A stretch of DNA of 51,642 nt from Oscillospiraceae bacterium (GCA_015064855.1 SVRK01000010.1:1-51642), one strand, 5' to 3'. Positions 26,777 through 34,517 are shown, numbered from the stretch's first letter. Made by a program: numbers and translations. Notes: generated from the letters alone by a model not told the origin.

Positions 26777-28771
26777 CTATTTTAGAAATGTATCGTTGAT
26801 TCGTATCCAAACATACCTAGACACACCTGAGTCCTTATATGACGAAAACTTGCTTGCAACCTTGTAGTTAATCTTTGAACATTCGCAATGAAAGCCACCG
26901 CCATTTATCATATCTGGGTTATACGTTGAATAACTATAGCCATCTTTATCTATTTTTGATAAATTGGTCATAAAGGTGTTTTTAGATTTTAAAAGATAAT
27001 CTTCATCGCCTGTTAACTCATAGTAGAGATAGTCAGCCTCACCGCGCCAAATGCTCCACGCGTGTCCAGCGCAAATTGCAGGCCCATCGGCATCACCCTC
27101 CCAGCCGGTTTCCCACCAACGTAAAGTTGAGCCATGCATTTGACAAATAGGTGTTTTAATTACCCAATTCTCGTGCAAATCGAGTATTTCCTTTGCCTTT
27201 TTTATATAGCTCTCACTTCTTGAGATATTCTTGCAATAGTAAAGCAATGAAAGAGCTGTGCAAGAAATTGAGCCATCCTCCATTTCCTCCTCAGTTTCTT
27301 TGCTTTTGTCTCCCTCTGTTGGAAATTTTAGCCCTCGGTTATATAGATATTTGGCAATTTTCTCGGCCGAATCTTTGCACATACGAGAAAATTCGACATC
27401 GGTATACTTTAAATAGTTAGCCATATCAATAATAGGTATTATTGGCGCACAGACTGTTGTATAGTCCTCTTTTGCGTTGTTGCCCCAATCGACCTCAATT
27501 CGTCCATCTTCCTTTTGATAATAAGAAATCAGACACTTGGTAGCTCCTTTTGCATAAATTAAGTATTTTTCATTCTCAAAATACTTGTATGCATCAAGCA
27601 AAATTACAATGCCGCCGCATAACTCTTGTACACGACATGATTTATAAACATTGTATGCTAAATATCTATCATGTGGAGAAGATAATATCGTACGCGAAGG
27701 TGTAGCCTTTGTCTCGTCCTCTTCTGTCATTATATCAAGTAAATATTTTAGCTTTTCTTCGTATGCTTCAACCTCTCTACAAGTTAGTTTTTCTTTATAT
27801 TTCATAAGAAAACGTAGCATTGCACTTGCCCAGCTTTGATGCTCACAGAGGTTTGCATTTGTGCGTTCTTCAATTAGCTTAAGGTCTATTGTATCCATTG
27901 ATTTTTTGTATAAATCTACAAGAGATTTATAGCCATATACAGACACAGGTGCACTATTTTCACCGTTTTTTTGAGGAATTATAGTGGTTTCACCCTCGTT
28001 TTTTATAATGTAATTCTCGTTATATTTCAAAACCGTTTTTTTGCCGTTATGTATTTCAATCAAGGAATCGGGACAACCAAATGATTTTAGTTTGATTTGT
28101 GTTCCAATTTCTCCCCCACCCACATCATAATCAAGAAAAGGAGTGTTATATACATTTGAAAGAACTTCCAAGGCGCTATCAAATGTTGTAACAGGGAAAA
28201 TCCCTATTCTTAAATGATTTTCATTGGGTATTTGATTATATGCTCTGTCGAAATTGGCAAGGAGCTTCAAATTGATGAAATAATGTCCCCACGAATGAGG
28301 AGAATAATCCATTTTCCAGCCATTTGCTTTATTTAAAATAGCAACTAATAAATTACTACCATTCGGCTTAGTTAGATAAAAATATTTAACATTGCTACCA
28401 TCAAACGTATACGGAGAATTGAATAAGAATTGATTTTCAAATCCACCACCATTTAATTTACCCATAAAGTTAAATGGTAGATTTATACCATATTGTGATA
28501 AGGTATCATTATTTGTTGAAAGTTCAATTATTACCCCAGCGTCCTTCTCTTCAATTTTTAAAATCGTGCCTGTTTTTTCACCAATAAAAGCTCCCTCTTT
28601 AAAGATTAATTCGTCAGTTTTATCCTGATATGGTGTACAGCTAGGCTTTTTCCCTTTAGTTACATCGTCTGTTTTTAAAGTATAAGCTATACTAATATCT
28701 GCACCATTAAAAATCTTATCCTTTGGAGAGCGTGTGTCTATAATAAAGCGTTCTTTATCTATTTTTAGCAC
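26777..28771 (-). CDS. Large (alpha/alpha)6-barrel glycosidase-like protein of unknown family
   Basis: A 664-residue protein, apparently cytoplasmic. The N-terminal part (about 1-290) is beta-rich like a beta-sandwich. The C-terminal part (about 300-620) is helical, with repeated Trp/Tyr motifs (SSPHDRYLAYNVY, HGSTLRWWETGWEGDADGP, ICAGHAWSIWRGEADY) that suggest a six-hairpin sugar-active fold. I cannot assign a family. GTG at 28771 is preferred because gagg lies 8 bases upstream of it; GTG at 28780 abuts the purine run with no spacing. It precedes the GDPD gene in one operon, facing the GH39-like operon. The neighbourhood suggests a joint role in handling sugar polymers or glycolipid fragments, as inference. 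Confidence 0.65.
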   Translation of the reverse strand: MLKIDKERFIIDTRSPKDKIFNGADISIAYTLKTDDVTKGKKPSCTPYQDKTDELIFKEGAFIGEKTGTILKIEEKDAGVIIELSTNNDTLSQYGINLPFNFMGKLNGGGFENQFLFNSPYTFDGSNVKYFYLTKPNGSNLLVAILNKANGWKMDYSPHSWGHYFINLKLLANFDRAYNQIPNENHLRIGIFPVTTFDSALEVLSNVYNTPFLDYDVGGGEIGTQIKLKSFGCPDSLIEIHNGKKTVLKYNENYIIKNEGETTIIPQKNGENSAPVSVYGYKSLVDLYKKSMDTIDLKLIEERTNANLCEHQSWASAMLRFLMKYKEKLTCREVEAYEEKLKYLLDIMTEEDETKATPSRTILSSPHDRYLAYNVYKSCRVQELCGGIVILLDAYKYFENEKYLIYAKGATKCLISYYQKEDGRIEVDWGNNAKEDYTTVCAPIIPIIDMANYLKYTDVEFSRMCKDSAEKIAKYLYNRGLKFPTEGDKSKETEEEMEDGSISCTALSLLYYCKNISRSESYIKKAKEILDLHENWVIKTPICQMHGSTLRWWETGWEGDADGPAICAGHAWSIWRGEADYLYYELTGDEDYLLKSKNTFMTNLSKIDKDGYSYSTYNPDMINGGGFHCECSKINYKVASKFSSYKDSGVSRYVWIRINDTFLK

Positions 28772-28819
28772 CGTAAGCACCTCTTTTCGAATTTATCTTA
28801 TCAAAAATGCAATAAAAAG

Positions 28820-28845
28820 GTGGCGCTACCGCGCCTTTAATATTT
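28820..28845 (-). terminator. Hairpin overlapping the stop codon of the YobA-like gene
   Basis: On the minus strand ggcgc-ggta-gcgcc is followed by acctttttattg. The stem is short and the loop covers the TAG stop codon. Confidence 0.5.
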
Positions 28846-29224
28846 TTTGTATTTTAATTGCGGTTATTTGTGGTGGCAAGCTCTTGGTAACTTGACCATT
28901 GTATCCAATCTCTACCTCGTCACCTTTAGATATTTGTGTTAAATCGATCACTTTTCCGCTTTCGTCATAGAATATAGTACCTTTGCTAATCTTTACTAAA
29001 TAAGCACCCGATGCATTTGACGTATCCAGTGCGTTAATATAAATTGCTTCCGATTCTATATTCATAACGCTTCCGTTTATAGTATATTTCGCATCTATCA
29101 CTTCGCTATTTACCTCTTGGTTTGAATCGTTTGTATCGTTTGCTTCTTCACCGCTATTTCCTCCGCAAGAAATAAGCATAAATGTGAAGCTTAAAATCAA
29201 TAATAATATTAATAGTTTTTTCAT
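28826..29224 (-). CDS. Small lipoprotein, DUF3221 (YobA-like)
   Basis: A 132-residue lipoprotein. The signal peptide has a clear lipobox (FMLISCGG) and is followed by a Glu/Asn/Asp-rich linker (about 22-45). The remainder is a small beta-domain with TINGSVMNIESEAIYI and ISKGDEVEIGYNGQVTKS, resembling the OB-like DUF3221 domain of YobA. Its function is unknown. It is a single gene with a near-consensus promoter and no obvious partner; it is the last host gene before the tRNA. Confidence 0.78.
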   Translation of the reverse strand: MKKLLILLLILSFTFMLISCGGNSGEEANDTNDSNQEVNSEVIDAKYTINGSVMNIESEAIYINALDTSNASGAYLVKISKGTIFYDESGKVIDLTQISKGDEVEIGYNGQVTKSLPPQITAIKIQKILKAR

Positions 29225-29264
29225 TTAGATCCCTCTATTTATTCTTGCATATTGCTACTTGTTT

Positions 29265-29293
29265 ATTCTAGCATGATTTAGATTTATTGTCAA
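29265..29293 (-). promoter_or_regulatory. Promoter of the YobA-like lipoprotein
   Basis: Minus-strand TTGACA (29288-29293), 17 bp, TAGAAT (29265-29270). Confidence 0.75.
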
Positions 29294-29326
29294 TAAATTA
29301 AAATGAAAACAAAATTAAAAAACCTC

Positions 29327-29355
29327 TTGATTTTTTAAAAAAGATATGATATACT
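29327..29355 (+). promoter_or_regulatory. Promoter of tRNA-Ser
   Basis: TTGATT (29327-29332), 17 bp, TATACT (29350-29355), 24 bases before the mature tRNA. Confidence 0.6.
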
Positions 29356-29379
29356 TGTTTAGCATTAAAAAGTAAATAC

Positions 29380-29470
29380 GCAGAATTCGCCTAGTTGGTC
29401 GAGGGCGCACGATTGGAAATCGTGTAACCTGTAACAGGGTTCCAGAGTTCGAATCTCTGATTCTGCGCCA
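29380..29470 (+). tRNA. tRNA-Ser (anticodon GGA)
   Basis: The acceptor stem gcagaat pairs with attctgc, then discriminator G and an encoded CCA. The anticodon arm cgatt-GGA-aatcg puts GGA at 29415-29417. A long variable arm (taacctgtaacagggtt) and a T arm with GTTCGAATC confirm a class II serine tRNA of 91 bases. It decodes UCC and UCU. Its 3' end is the probable prophage attachment site. Confidence 0.96.
29440..29470. other. Probable left attachment site (attL) within the tRNA 3' end
   Basis: The integrase gene lies next to the tRNA's 3' end, as in tRNA-targeting tyrosine-integrase elements. The T arm and acceptor 3' half should be repeated at the far end of the element, which lies beyond this window, so the core cannot be defined here. 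Confidence 0.55.
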
Positions 29471-29473
29471 AGC

Positions 29474-29503
29474 AAAAACACCACAAAAAATTGTGGTGTT
29501 TTT
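29474..29503. terminator. Terminator of tRNA-Ser, shared with the integrase gene
   Basis: The stem aaaaacaccacaa/ttgtggtgttttt with a 4-base loop is flanked by A's and T's, so it can act in both directions. Confidence 0.8.
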
Positions 29504-29561
29504 GTCATTTTCGGCACTACATATTGTATTTTTGTGAATTTAGTCACAAATCGGTCACAAA

Positions 29562-30638
29562 CTATATATCTTCGAGTATCTCTACGATTTTGTCTGCTTC
29601 TTTCGGCATTAAATGCGCGTAAGTATTAAGTGTTTGTTCTACATCCTTGTGACCTAGACGTTTGGAAACGGCCACAATAGATATTCCTTGAGATATTAAA
29701 AGCGATGCACAGGAATGACGTAGGTCGTGAACTCTTATGTTTTTAATTCCTGCCTTTTCGGCATACTTTTTGAGTCCCCTCTCTATTGTCTTGTCAGGAA
29801 TAGGTCGGATACCACCAAAAACAAACTCATCAAGATTAGCAGCTATATGGCGTTCTAGCTCTTTGCAAAAGCCCTCTGGTAAGTCTATTGTTCTATTGCT
29901 CGTTAAATTTTTAGGACTTACCACTTTATAGAGTCCCTCTTCCGTTTTTCTAGTGATATTTTTATTTATTCTAACAGTTGCATTTTTAAAATCGATATCT
30001 CTCCAAGTTACAGCTTGACACTCACCCTTTCTGCACCCTGTTATGTACAGGAACTTAAAAAGCAGCTTTATATCTTCCTCTTCGCAAGCATCAATAAACA
30101 GCTTGAATTCCTCCAAGGTCCAATAATCCATTTCTTTTGGAGGTTCGGTGTTTCGCAAAGGTTCAACCTTTACCATTATGTTTTGTATATCATAATAGCG
30201 CTCTCCAAACCTGTATATAGAGGACAGCAAGGTTCTTAAAGATTTTTTGTGCCTATATGCATATTGTTCTATTCCCTGTTGCCATTCAAGAACAGACAAA
30301 GGAGTAATCTCTTTTATCTTCTTTTCACCAAAACAAGGTATAAGATGCTTATTCAATTTGCTTTGCTGTGTAAGATACGAGCTTTCCTTCACCCTTGTTT
30401 TTAGATTCTGTAAATATCCCTCTGCCAAAGTTTTAAATAGCATTTCTCGAGGCTCTTTGCTAGATGCCTCTTTTTTTATTTTCTTATTATTTTCGCTTTG
30501 AAACTCTAAATATGCCAGATTAGCTTCTTTTTTGGTCTTAAAGCCAGATAGTCTTTTTTGTTTTTCGACTCCATCTATAATAGCACGAAAGCGCACCGAC
30601 CATTTTTTATTGTTTGGATTCTGCTCAAAATTTGGCAT
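29562..30638 (-). CDS. int: Tyrosine-type site-specific integrase
   Basis: A 358-residue phage integrase. The N-terminal arm-binding domain (about 1-55; KKWSVRFRAIIDG) and core-binding SAM-like domain (about 68-160) precede the catalytic domain. Catalytic residues are seen as Arg in YITGCRKGE, His-x-x-Arg in VHDLRHSCASLL, the GHKD motif and the nucleophile Tyr in TLNTYAHL. It would integrate and excise the element at the adjacent tRNA-Ser. It is transcribed toward the tRNA and diverges from the immA gene. An excisionase-like gene lies at 33306. Confidence 0.95.
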   Translation of the reverse strand: MPNFEQNPNNKKWSVRFRAIIDGVEKQKRLSGFKTKKEANLAYLEFQSENNKKIKKEASSKEPREMLFKTLAEGYLQNLKTRVKESSYLTQQSKLNKHLIPCFGEKKIKEITPLSVLEWQQGIEQYAYRHKKSLRTLLSSIYRFGERYYDIQNIMVKVEPLRNTEPPKEMDYWTLEEFKLFIDACEEEDIKLLFKFLYITGCRKGECQAVTWRDIDFKNATVRINKNITRKTEEGLYKVVSPKNLTSNRTIDLPEGFCKELERHIAANLDEFVFGGIRPIPDKTIERGLKKYAEKAGIKNIRVHDLRHSCASLLISQGISIVAVSKRLGHKDVEQTLNTYAHLMPKEADKIVEILEDI

Positions 30639-30661
30639 CTTTTCTCTCCTAACTACTAAAA

Positions 30662-30690
30662 TTCGACATTTTGCCTCATAATAGTATTAT
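30662..30690 (+). promoter_or_regulatory. Possible promoter of the ImmA-like gene
   Basis: TTCGAC (30662-30667), 17 bp, TATTAT (30685-30690). The -35 box is weak; the -10 is reasonable. Confidence 0.4.
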
Positions 30691-30713
30691 CAACTATTTT
30701 GCGAGGTATAATT

Positions 30714-31271
30714 ATGAACTACAAAAGCTATCAAAAATCACGCGATGCAGCGTGGCAAATTCTCATTGATTTTAAAATTTCATCTCTCCCGGTAAAGATA
30801 ACCGCCCTCTGCCGCGAGCTTGGTATTGCGGTAAAGCTTACCGAAATAAATTCAGACAGTGATGGTTTTACTTTCATAAAGAACGGTGTACCGGTAATCG
30901 TGCTCAACTCTAACTGCAAAAATCCAAGCCGTCTGCGCTTTACCTGCGCCCACGAGCTCGGCCACATCATTCTTGGTCATGTTGGTGTTTATGAGCTTGT
31001 CAACCGTGAGCCCTCTGCCACAGATAATCCTATCGAACGAGAAGCTAACGTTTTCGCCTCTCGCCTCTTGGCACCTGCATGCGTTCTATGGGGATGCCAG
31101 GTTAAATCTCCCGAGGACATAATAAAGCTCTGTGATATAAGCTACGCTGCAGCCGAGTATAGGATGCAGCGCATGAATGTCTTATATACAAGAAACAAAT
31201 TTTTAACAAGCCCTCTCGAACGACAAGTCTATGAGAATTTTAAGACGTTTATTGAGAAACAAAACGGCTAA
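30714..31271 (+). CDS. ImmA/IrrE-family metallopeptidase
   Basis: A 185-residue zinc peptidase. The HExxH motif is CAHELGHIILGH, with a downstream Glu in PIEREANVFASRLLAP as the third ligand. The family includes ImmA, which cleaves XRE-type phage and ICE repressors after DNA damage. The nearby repressor (32461-32895) has no self-cleaving S24 domain, so this protease is its likely inactivator; that is inference from context. The ATG at 30714 follows gcgagg; an earlier TTG at 30699 is less likely. The gene overlaps the end of the convergent 31268-32443 gene by 4 bases. Confidence 0.9.
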   Translation: MNYKSYQKSRDAAWQILIDFKISSLPVKITALCRELGIAVKLTEINSDSDGFTFIKNGVPVIVLNSNCKNPSRLRFTCAHELGHIILGHVGVYELVNREPSATDNPIEREANVFASRLLAPACVLWGCQVKSPEDIIKLCDISYAAAEYRMQRMNVLYTRNKFLTSPLERQVYENFKTFIEKQNG

Positions 31272-32443
31272 TCTTGATCTTTTCGATATTTAATCTCTTT
31301 TTCCACCATATCTATCGCATTATCCAGTGAAGAAACAAGGCTCAATCTTTCATATTCTTCAATCATTCTTGAAAAATAAGTTCTCGTTTCTCTTCTTAAA
31401 AGTTCCATCAATTCAGCTATCTCTCTTATTATGTCAGCCTCGCTATCTTTAGATATAGTGAACTCTTTTTTCACAAAATTTAAGAGTTCATTCATTGCAT
31501 CTAAAGTACTCTCATCATCTTCAAACGCAACAAGCTCGGAATATTTGGTATATCTGCTATTAAAAAACGCTTCTGCTTCTTCTTTAGACTTGAACATTTT
31601 CATTGTTTCACAATATTCAATGAAATGATTTTTTAATGTCCTTTCAAAATGGCTCTTTTGCTTTTCATCTATTTCGCAGGAAAAAGCAACACTGCGATAA
31701 ATCGCATAATAGTACAAGATAAAATCTAACAATGCTTTTCCCTTGTTCAAATATTTTGCTTCCGCCATTTGTGCCGTCATAGCAACACCGTAAAAAGCTG
31801 TTTCGACCAACATATCAATATCGTTTGAAAGCATTTTTTTAATTCTGTCGGGATATTCATAATTGTACTTGTCAAAGATGCCTAAAAATTCTTCATCACT
31901 TTGTGCAAAAAGTAATTCGCATATCATATTTGAATAATCACTTTGTGAAAGCTGTTTAGGCGGTGTATCTGTAATTATGCCGATAACAGGCATGTGCACT
32001 GTCTCTATAAATTCAACATTTTTAAACAATTCGCCTGCGAATTTGTCAGAAAGCTTTGTTTTTAATTGGTCGTGGATTCCATACACAAAATAAATAATTT
32101 CTGCATTTATTATTTTTTCGTTTCCCTTGTGTATCAAAATCATTTTAAGCATATCTTCTTCGTGCTTGTAATAAGCCAAAGGATTGCCTATAACAGTAGC
32201 CAAACGTTTAGCACCATCCATCTGCGAAAAAATTTGAGCCCTTTCCTCTTGCGTTAAATTTTTCGCCATCTCGTCTAATGGTTTTAACTTCGCATGTTGT
32301 GGTTTTTTAGCTTTTTTTGAGGGAGCTTTTTTATTCGTGAAAATTAATAGCAGAATAAAGGCTACCACACTTGCTACTAAAACTAAGAGCACAAAAATAG
32401 CCACTAACACTGTTAAGAGTATCCATTCATCACCTGAACGCAT
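31268..32443 (-). CDS. Membrane-anchored prophage protein of unknown function, coupled to the repressor
   Basis: A 391-residue protein I do not recognise. One strong hydrophobic helix (about 8-36) is followed by a Lys-rich stretch (KKAPSKKAKKPQ), so about 350 residues should face the cytoplasm. That part is helical and charged, with no cysteine cluster, nucleotide motif or nuclease motif that I can see. It starts 17 bases after the repressor gene (ggagagggtg site), so it is expressed in the lysogen. Genes placed there often encode superinfection exclusion or other lysogenic-conversion traits, which makes this the best candidate here for a host-protection function. No direct evidence supports a specific mechanism. 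Confidence 0.6.
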   Translation of the reverse strand: MRSGDEWILLTVLVAIFVLLVLVASVVAFILLLIFTNKKAPSKKAKKPQHAKLKPLDEMAKNLTQEERAQIFSQMDGAKRLATVIGNPLAYYKHEEDMLKMILIHKGNEKIINAEIIYFVYGIHDQLKTKLSDKFAGELFKNVEFIETVHMPVIGIITDTPPKQLSQSDYSNMICELLFAQSDEEFLGIFDKYNYEYPDRIKKMLSNDIDMLVETAFYGVAMTAQMAEAKYLNKGKALLDFILYYYAIYRSVAFSCEIDEKQKSHFERTLKNHFIEYCETMKMFKSKEEAEAFFNSRYTKYSELVAFEDDESTLDAMNELLNFVKKEFTISKDSEADIIREIAELMELLRRETRTYFSRMIEEYERLSLVSSLDNAIDMVEKEIKYRKDQD

Positions 32444-32460
32444 TTACGTTTCACCCTCTC

Positions 32461-32895
32461 CTATAAATCCGCGTCAGGCAGATTCTTTATTTTTTCCCAC
32501 TCTTCCTGGGTAATCTCCCTCTCTTGGAAGGAGCCGTCTCTTGCCGCTATTTTCACAAGCACAGGCTTATCCTCAATATTAAGGAGTCTGTCAACCGCTT
32601 CCTTAATAGGTCCCTCTGCCCTCTCATAGGCGGTAATAAGTCGCCAATGCTTTTCTTTTAGTCCTGCTCCTGCAGGGCTTTTTTCTTTTTGCAGTCTTTC
32701 ATCGGTTTCGCCAAGTAAATACTCAACAGACACATTAAAGTACTGCGCAATTACTATCAAAGTTGTACGGTTTGGAATCGTTCCAACATCTTCCCATCTC
32801 TTAAGCTGGTTTTTGTTTATTTGCACATCTTCACTAAACTGTTTTCTCGAAATTCCCTTTTCATTTATCAAATTCAAAAGTCGTTGAATAAACAT
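32461..32895 (-). CDS. XRE-family prophage repressor
   Basis: A 144-residue DNA-binding protein with an N-terminal helix-turn-helix (about 5-60; ISRKQFSEDVQINKNQLKRW) and the FNVSVEYLLGETDE segment typical of such repressors. The C-terminal region (about 75-144) is not an S24 peptidase domain, so induction should depend on an outside protease such as the ImmA-like protein. The start at 32895 follows gaaaggagaaaagag; a longer start at 32925 has no good site. It faces a Cro-like gene across a control region with two identical operators. Confidence 0.87.
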   Translation of the reverse strand: MFIQRLLNLINEKGISRKQFSEDVQINKNQLKRWEDVGTIPNRTTLIVIAQYFNVSVEYLLGETDERLQKEKSPAGAGLKEKHWRLITAYERAEGPIKEAVDRLLNIEDKPVLVKIAARDGSFQEREITQEEWEKIKNLPDADL

Positions 32896-32960
32896 CTCTT
32901 TTCTCCTTTCGTAAAAAATCAACAAAAGAGGACACTATTTTTTGTGCAACTCTACAAAAT

Positions 32961-32974
32961 TCCACTTTTGTGGA
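32961..32974. promoter_or_regulatory. Repressor operator 1 (TCCACTTTTGTGGA)
   Basis: A palindrome with half-sites TCCAC/GTGGA around TTTT. It is identical to the site at 33003-33016, 42 bp away centre to centre (four helical turns), which would place both on the same DNA face. Confidence 0.8.
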
Positions 32975-32994
32975 AATTATTTCCTCTTTTCATC

Positions 32995-33023
32995 TTGCAA
33001 AATCCACTTTTGTGGATTAAAAT
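32995..33023 (+). promoter_or_regulatory. Rightward early promoter
   Basis: TTGCAA (32995-33000), 17 bp, TAAAAT (33018-33023). Operator 2 fills the spacer between the two boxes, so repressor binding there would block RNA polymerase directly. Confidence 0.65.
33003..33016. promoter_or_regulatory. Repressor operator 2 (TCCACTTTTGTGGA)
   Basis: Identical to operator 1 and lying inside the spacer of the rightward promoter. A weaker related inverted pair (tgtggt...accaca) lies at about 33029-33062. Confidence 0.8.
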
Positions 33024-33051
33024 AAAACTGTGGTTGTACTACTTCGGTTTT

Positions 33052-33080
33052 ATACTACCACAAATATTTTAATAAGTCAA
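33052..33080 (-). promoter_or_regulatory. Leftward promoter for the repressor operon
   Basis: Minus-strand TTGACT (33075-33080), 17 bp, TAGTAT (33052-33057). Its transcript would cross both operators before the repressor start. It faces the rightward promoter, so the two would interfere. Confidence 0.5.
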
Positions 33081-33106
33081 TATTTTTATGAAAGGAGCTA
33101 TTTATC

Positions 33107-33295
33107 ATGCCAACAGGAAAAATCATCAAACAAAAACGAGAGGAGATGGGCATTACCCAAGAGGACCTTGCCCTCGCATGTGGTATCTCACAGGGATATG
33201 TAACTGCTATTGAATGTGGCCGTAAAAATCCCCCTCTCCCACTCGCAAAACAAATCGCTGATGTCCTCGGTTGCAAAGTCGACGATTTATGTTAA
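33107..33295 (+). CDS. Cro-like helix-turn-helix protein
   Basis: A 62-residue XRE protein that is almost entirely a helix-turn-helix (KQKREEMGITQEDLALACGI). It is the first gene of the rightward early operon and sits opposite the repressor, the classic Cro position. It probably binds the same operators and favours lytic growth. Strong ribosome site gaaaggagctatttatc. Its stop is followed at once by the ribosome site of the next gene. Confidence 0.88.
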   Translation: MPTGKIIKQKREEMGITQEDLALACGISQGYVTAIECGRKNPPLPLAKQIADVLGCKVDDLC

Positions 33296-33305
33296 GGAGG
33301 AGCCT

Positions 33306-33485
33306 ATGGCAGAATACTACGACAAAATCGACATTATGAACAAGCTCGGCTGTGGAGAATCCAAAGCTATGGCAATTATCCGTTCCATAAAGGACTACAC
33401 AGGCGACATGCTCAAAATTAGAGGCAAAGTGCTCGTAACAGAATACGAGGCTTGGAAGAACCGCCCTCTGCAAAAAAATGCATAA
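33306..33485 (+). CDS. Small excisionase-like DNA-binding protein
   Basis: A 59-residue protein with a predicted winged-helix-like pattern (YYDKIDIMNKLGCGESKAMA followed by a helix and LVTEYEAWKNR). This resembles the DUF3173/MerR-like excisionase group found beside tyrosine integrases. It may direct excision by the integrase at 29562 or help regulate the early operon. The start at 33306 follows taaggaggagcct; the upstream extension lies inside the Cro-like gene. Confidence 0.65.
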   Translation: MAEYYDKIDIMNKLGCGESKAMAIIRSIKDYTGDMLKIRGKVLVTEYEAWKNRPLQKNA

Positions 33486-33493
33486 AAAAATAG

Positions 33494-33520
33494 CCCTCTC
33501 AAAGCTGGCACTTTGAAAGA
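33494..33520 (+). promoter_or_regulatory. Stem-loop between early genes
   Basis: ctctcaaag and ctttgaaagag can pair around a short loop. A second stem, ggtaaac/gtttacc, lies at about 33535-33562. There is no T-run, so these are not clear terminators; they may mark RNA processing or an operator. Confidence 0.4.
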
Positions 33521-33594
33521 GCTTGAAAGGAACGAGGTAAACCGTCCTTATAAAGAGTTTACCACAAGAATATTTAAAAATCAAGAGGTAAATT

Positions 33595-33753
33595 ATGTCC
33601 GTAATAGAAAAATTAGAATTAAAGCTGTCAAAGAAAATATGCCTTTTCAATAAGCTCCTTGACCAAGGAAAGACTCTCTCTGAGCTCGCCGAGCTAAAGG
33701 ATGATATTACAAAACTGCAAATCTCTTTGGCAGCACGAAGGAATCCAAAATGA
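33595..33753 (+). CDS. Small coiled-coil-like early protein
   Basis: A 52-residue protein beginning MSVIEKLELKLSKK, rich in Leu, Lys and Glu with heptad-like spacing, so it may form a short coiled coil. Its ribosome site is aagaggtaaatt, and its stop overlaps the start of the replisome-organiser gene (ATGA), supporting a real gene with translational coupling. Function unknown; it may be a partner of the replication protein. Confidence 0.7.
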   Translation: MSVIEKLELKLSKKICLFNKLLDQGKTLSELAELKDDITKLQISLAARRNPK

Positions 33754-34517
33754 AAAAAGAAAAACAAACCGAATCCAATGGCGCTAAAACATTTTGGTGG
33801 TTCAAGCTCCGCAACAATTTTTTCGACGACGATAAAATAAAGCTGCTTGAAAAAGCACCAAACGGTGAAAAGTACATAGTCTTTTTATTTAAGCTCATTT
33901 GCAAAAGCATAAAGACGGAAGGACTGCTACGATACTCGGAAAAGCTACCATATAGCCCCCAGATGCTCGCTGATATCACTAACACAGATATCGACGTTGT
34001 CCGTTCGGCTCTCGTCGCTTTTGACGAACTTGAGCTTGTCGAGGTCTATAAGGACGGCACCTACTTTATTGAGCTTGTTCCGAACAACACAGGTAAAGAA
34101 AGCGAGAGTGCTGCGCGAATGCGCCGTATAAGAAAAAAACAGCAGGAAAATTTATTACCGTCACATTGTGCGCACATTGTGCAACATTGTGATGTAGAGA
34201 AAGAAAAAGATAAAGAATTAGAGTTAGATATAGAATACAACAACAGCGCGCATACGCGTGAGGAAAATCCTGTTGAAAACTCTTTAGACACTACTCTCAA
34301 GTATAGAGACGTAGCCACTAAAACAGGCGCAGCCTATCTCTTTATATCCGATGCACAATTGGCTGACCTACAAGCTCGTTTCAGTGAGGAAACACTGGGC
34401 TACTACCTAAACAAAATTGCAGAGCTAAACATGAATGAATACAAATATGGCTGTTGCGATTATGAACAGCTATTGCGTCTTGAAGAACAAGACAGAAAGG
34501 TGCGACAAAATGAATAA
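33750..34517 (+). CDS. Phage replisome organiser
   Basis: A 255-residue protein. The N-terminal domain (about 8-110; FWWFKLRNNFFDDDKIKLLE, then LLRYSEKLPYSPQMLADIT) matches the phage replisome organiser N-terminal family, a winged helix that binds the phage origin and recruits replication proteins. The middle (about 115-190) is charged and low in complexity. The C-terminus (about 195-255) has DLQARFSEETLGYYLNKIAE, like the primosome-type ends of DnaD-family proteins. No helicase or helicase loader is recognisable nearby, so host functions are probably recruited. The phage origin may lie within this gene, as in several siphoviruses; I could not confirm it. Confidence 0.82.
   Translation: MKKEKQTESNGAKTFWWFKLRNNFFDDDKIKLLEKAPNGEKYIVFLFKLICKSIKTEGLLRYSEKLPYSPQMLADITNTDIDVVRSALVAFDELELVEVYKDGTYFIELVPNNTGKESESAARMRRIRKKQQENLLPSHCAHIVQHCDVEKEKDKELELDIEYNNSAHTREENPVENSLDTTLKYRDVATKTGAAYLFISDAQLADLQARFSEETLGYYLNKIAELNMNEYKYGCCDYEQLLRLEEQDRKVRQNE

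Noticed and set aside
32896..33106. Control region as a possible small RNA gene
   Set aside because: The inverted repeats are short, identical operator-type sites with promoter boxes around them; no terminator or independent transcript signature is seen.
33207..33767. 186-codon minus-strand open frame opposite early phage genes
   Set aside because: It overlaps the Cro-like, excisionase-like and 52-residue genes, all with good ribosome sites, and its Phe/Ser-rich translation is typical of an antisense shadow.
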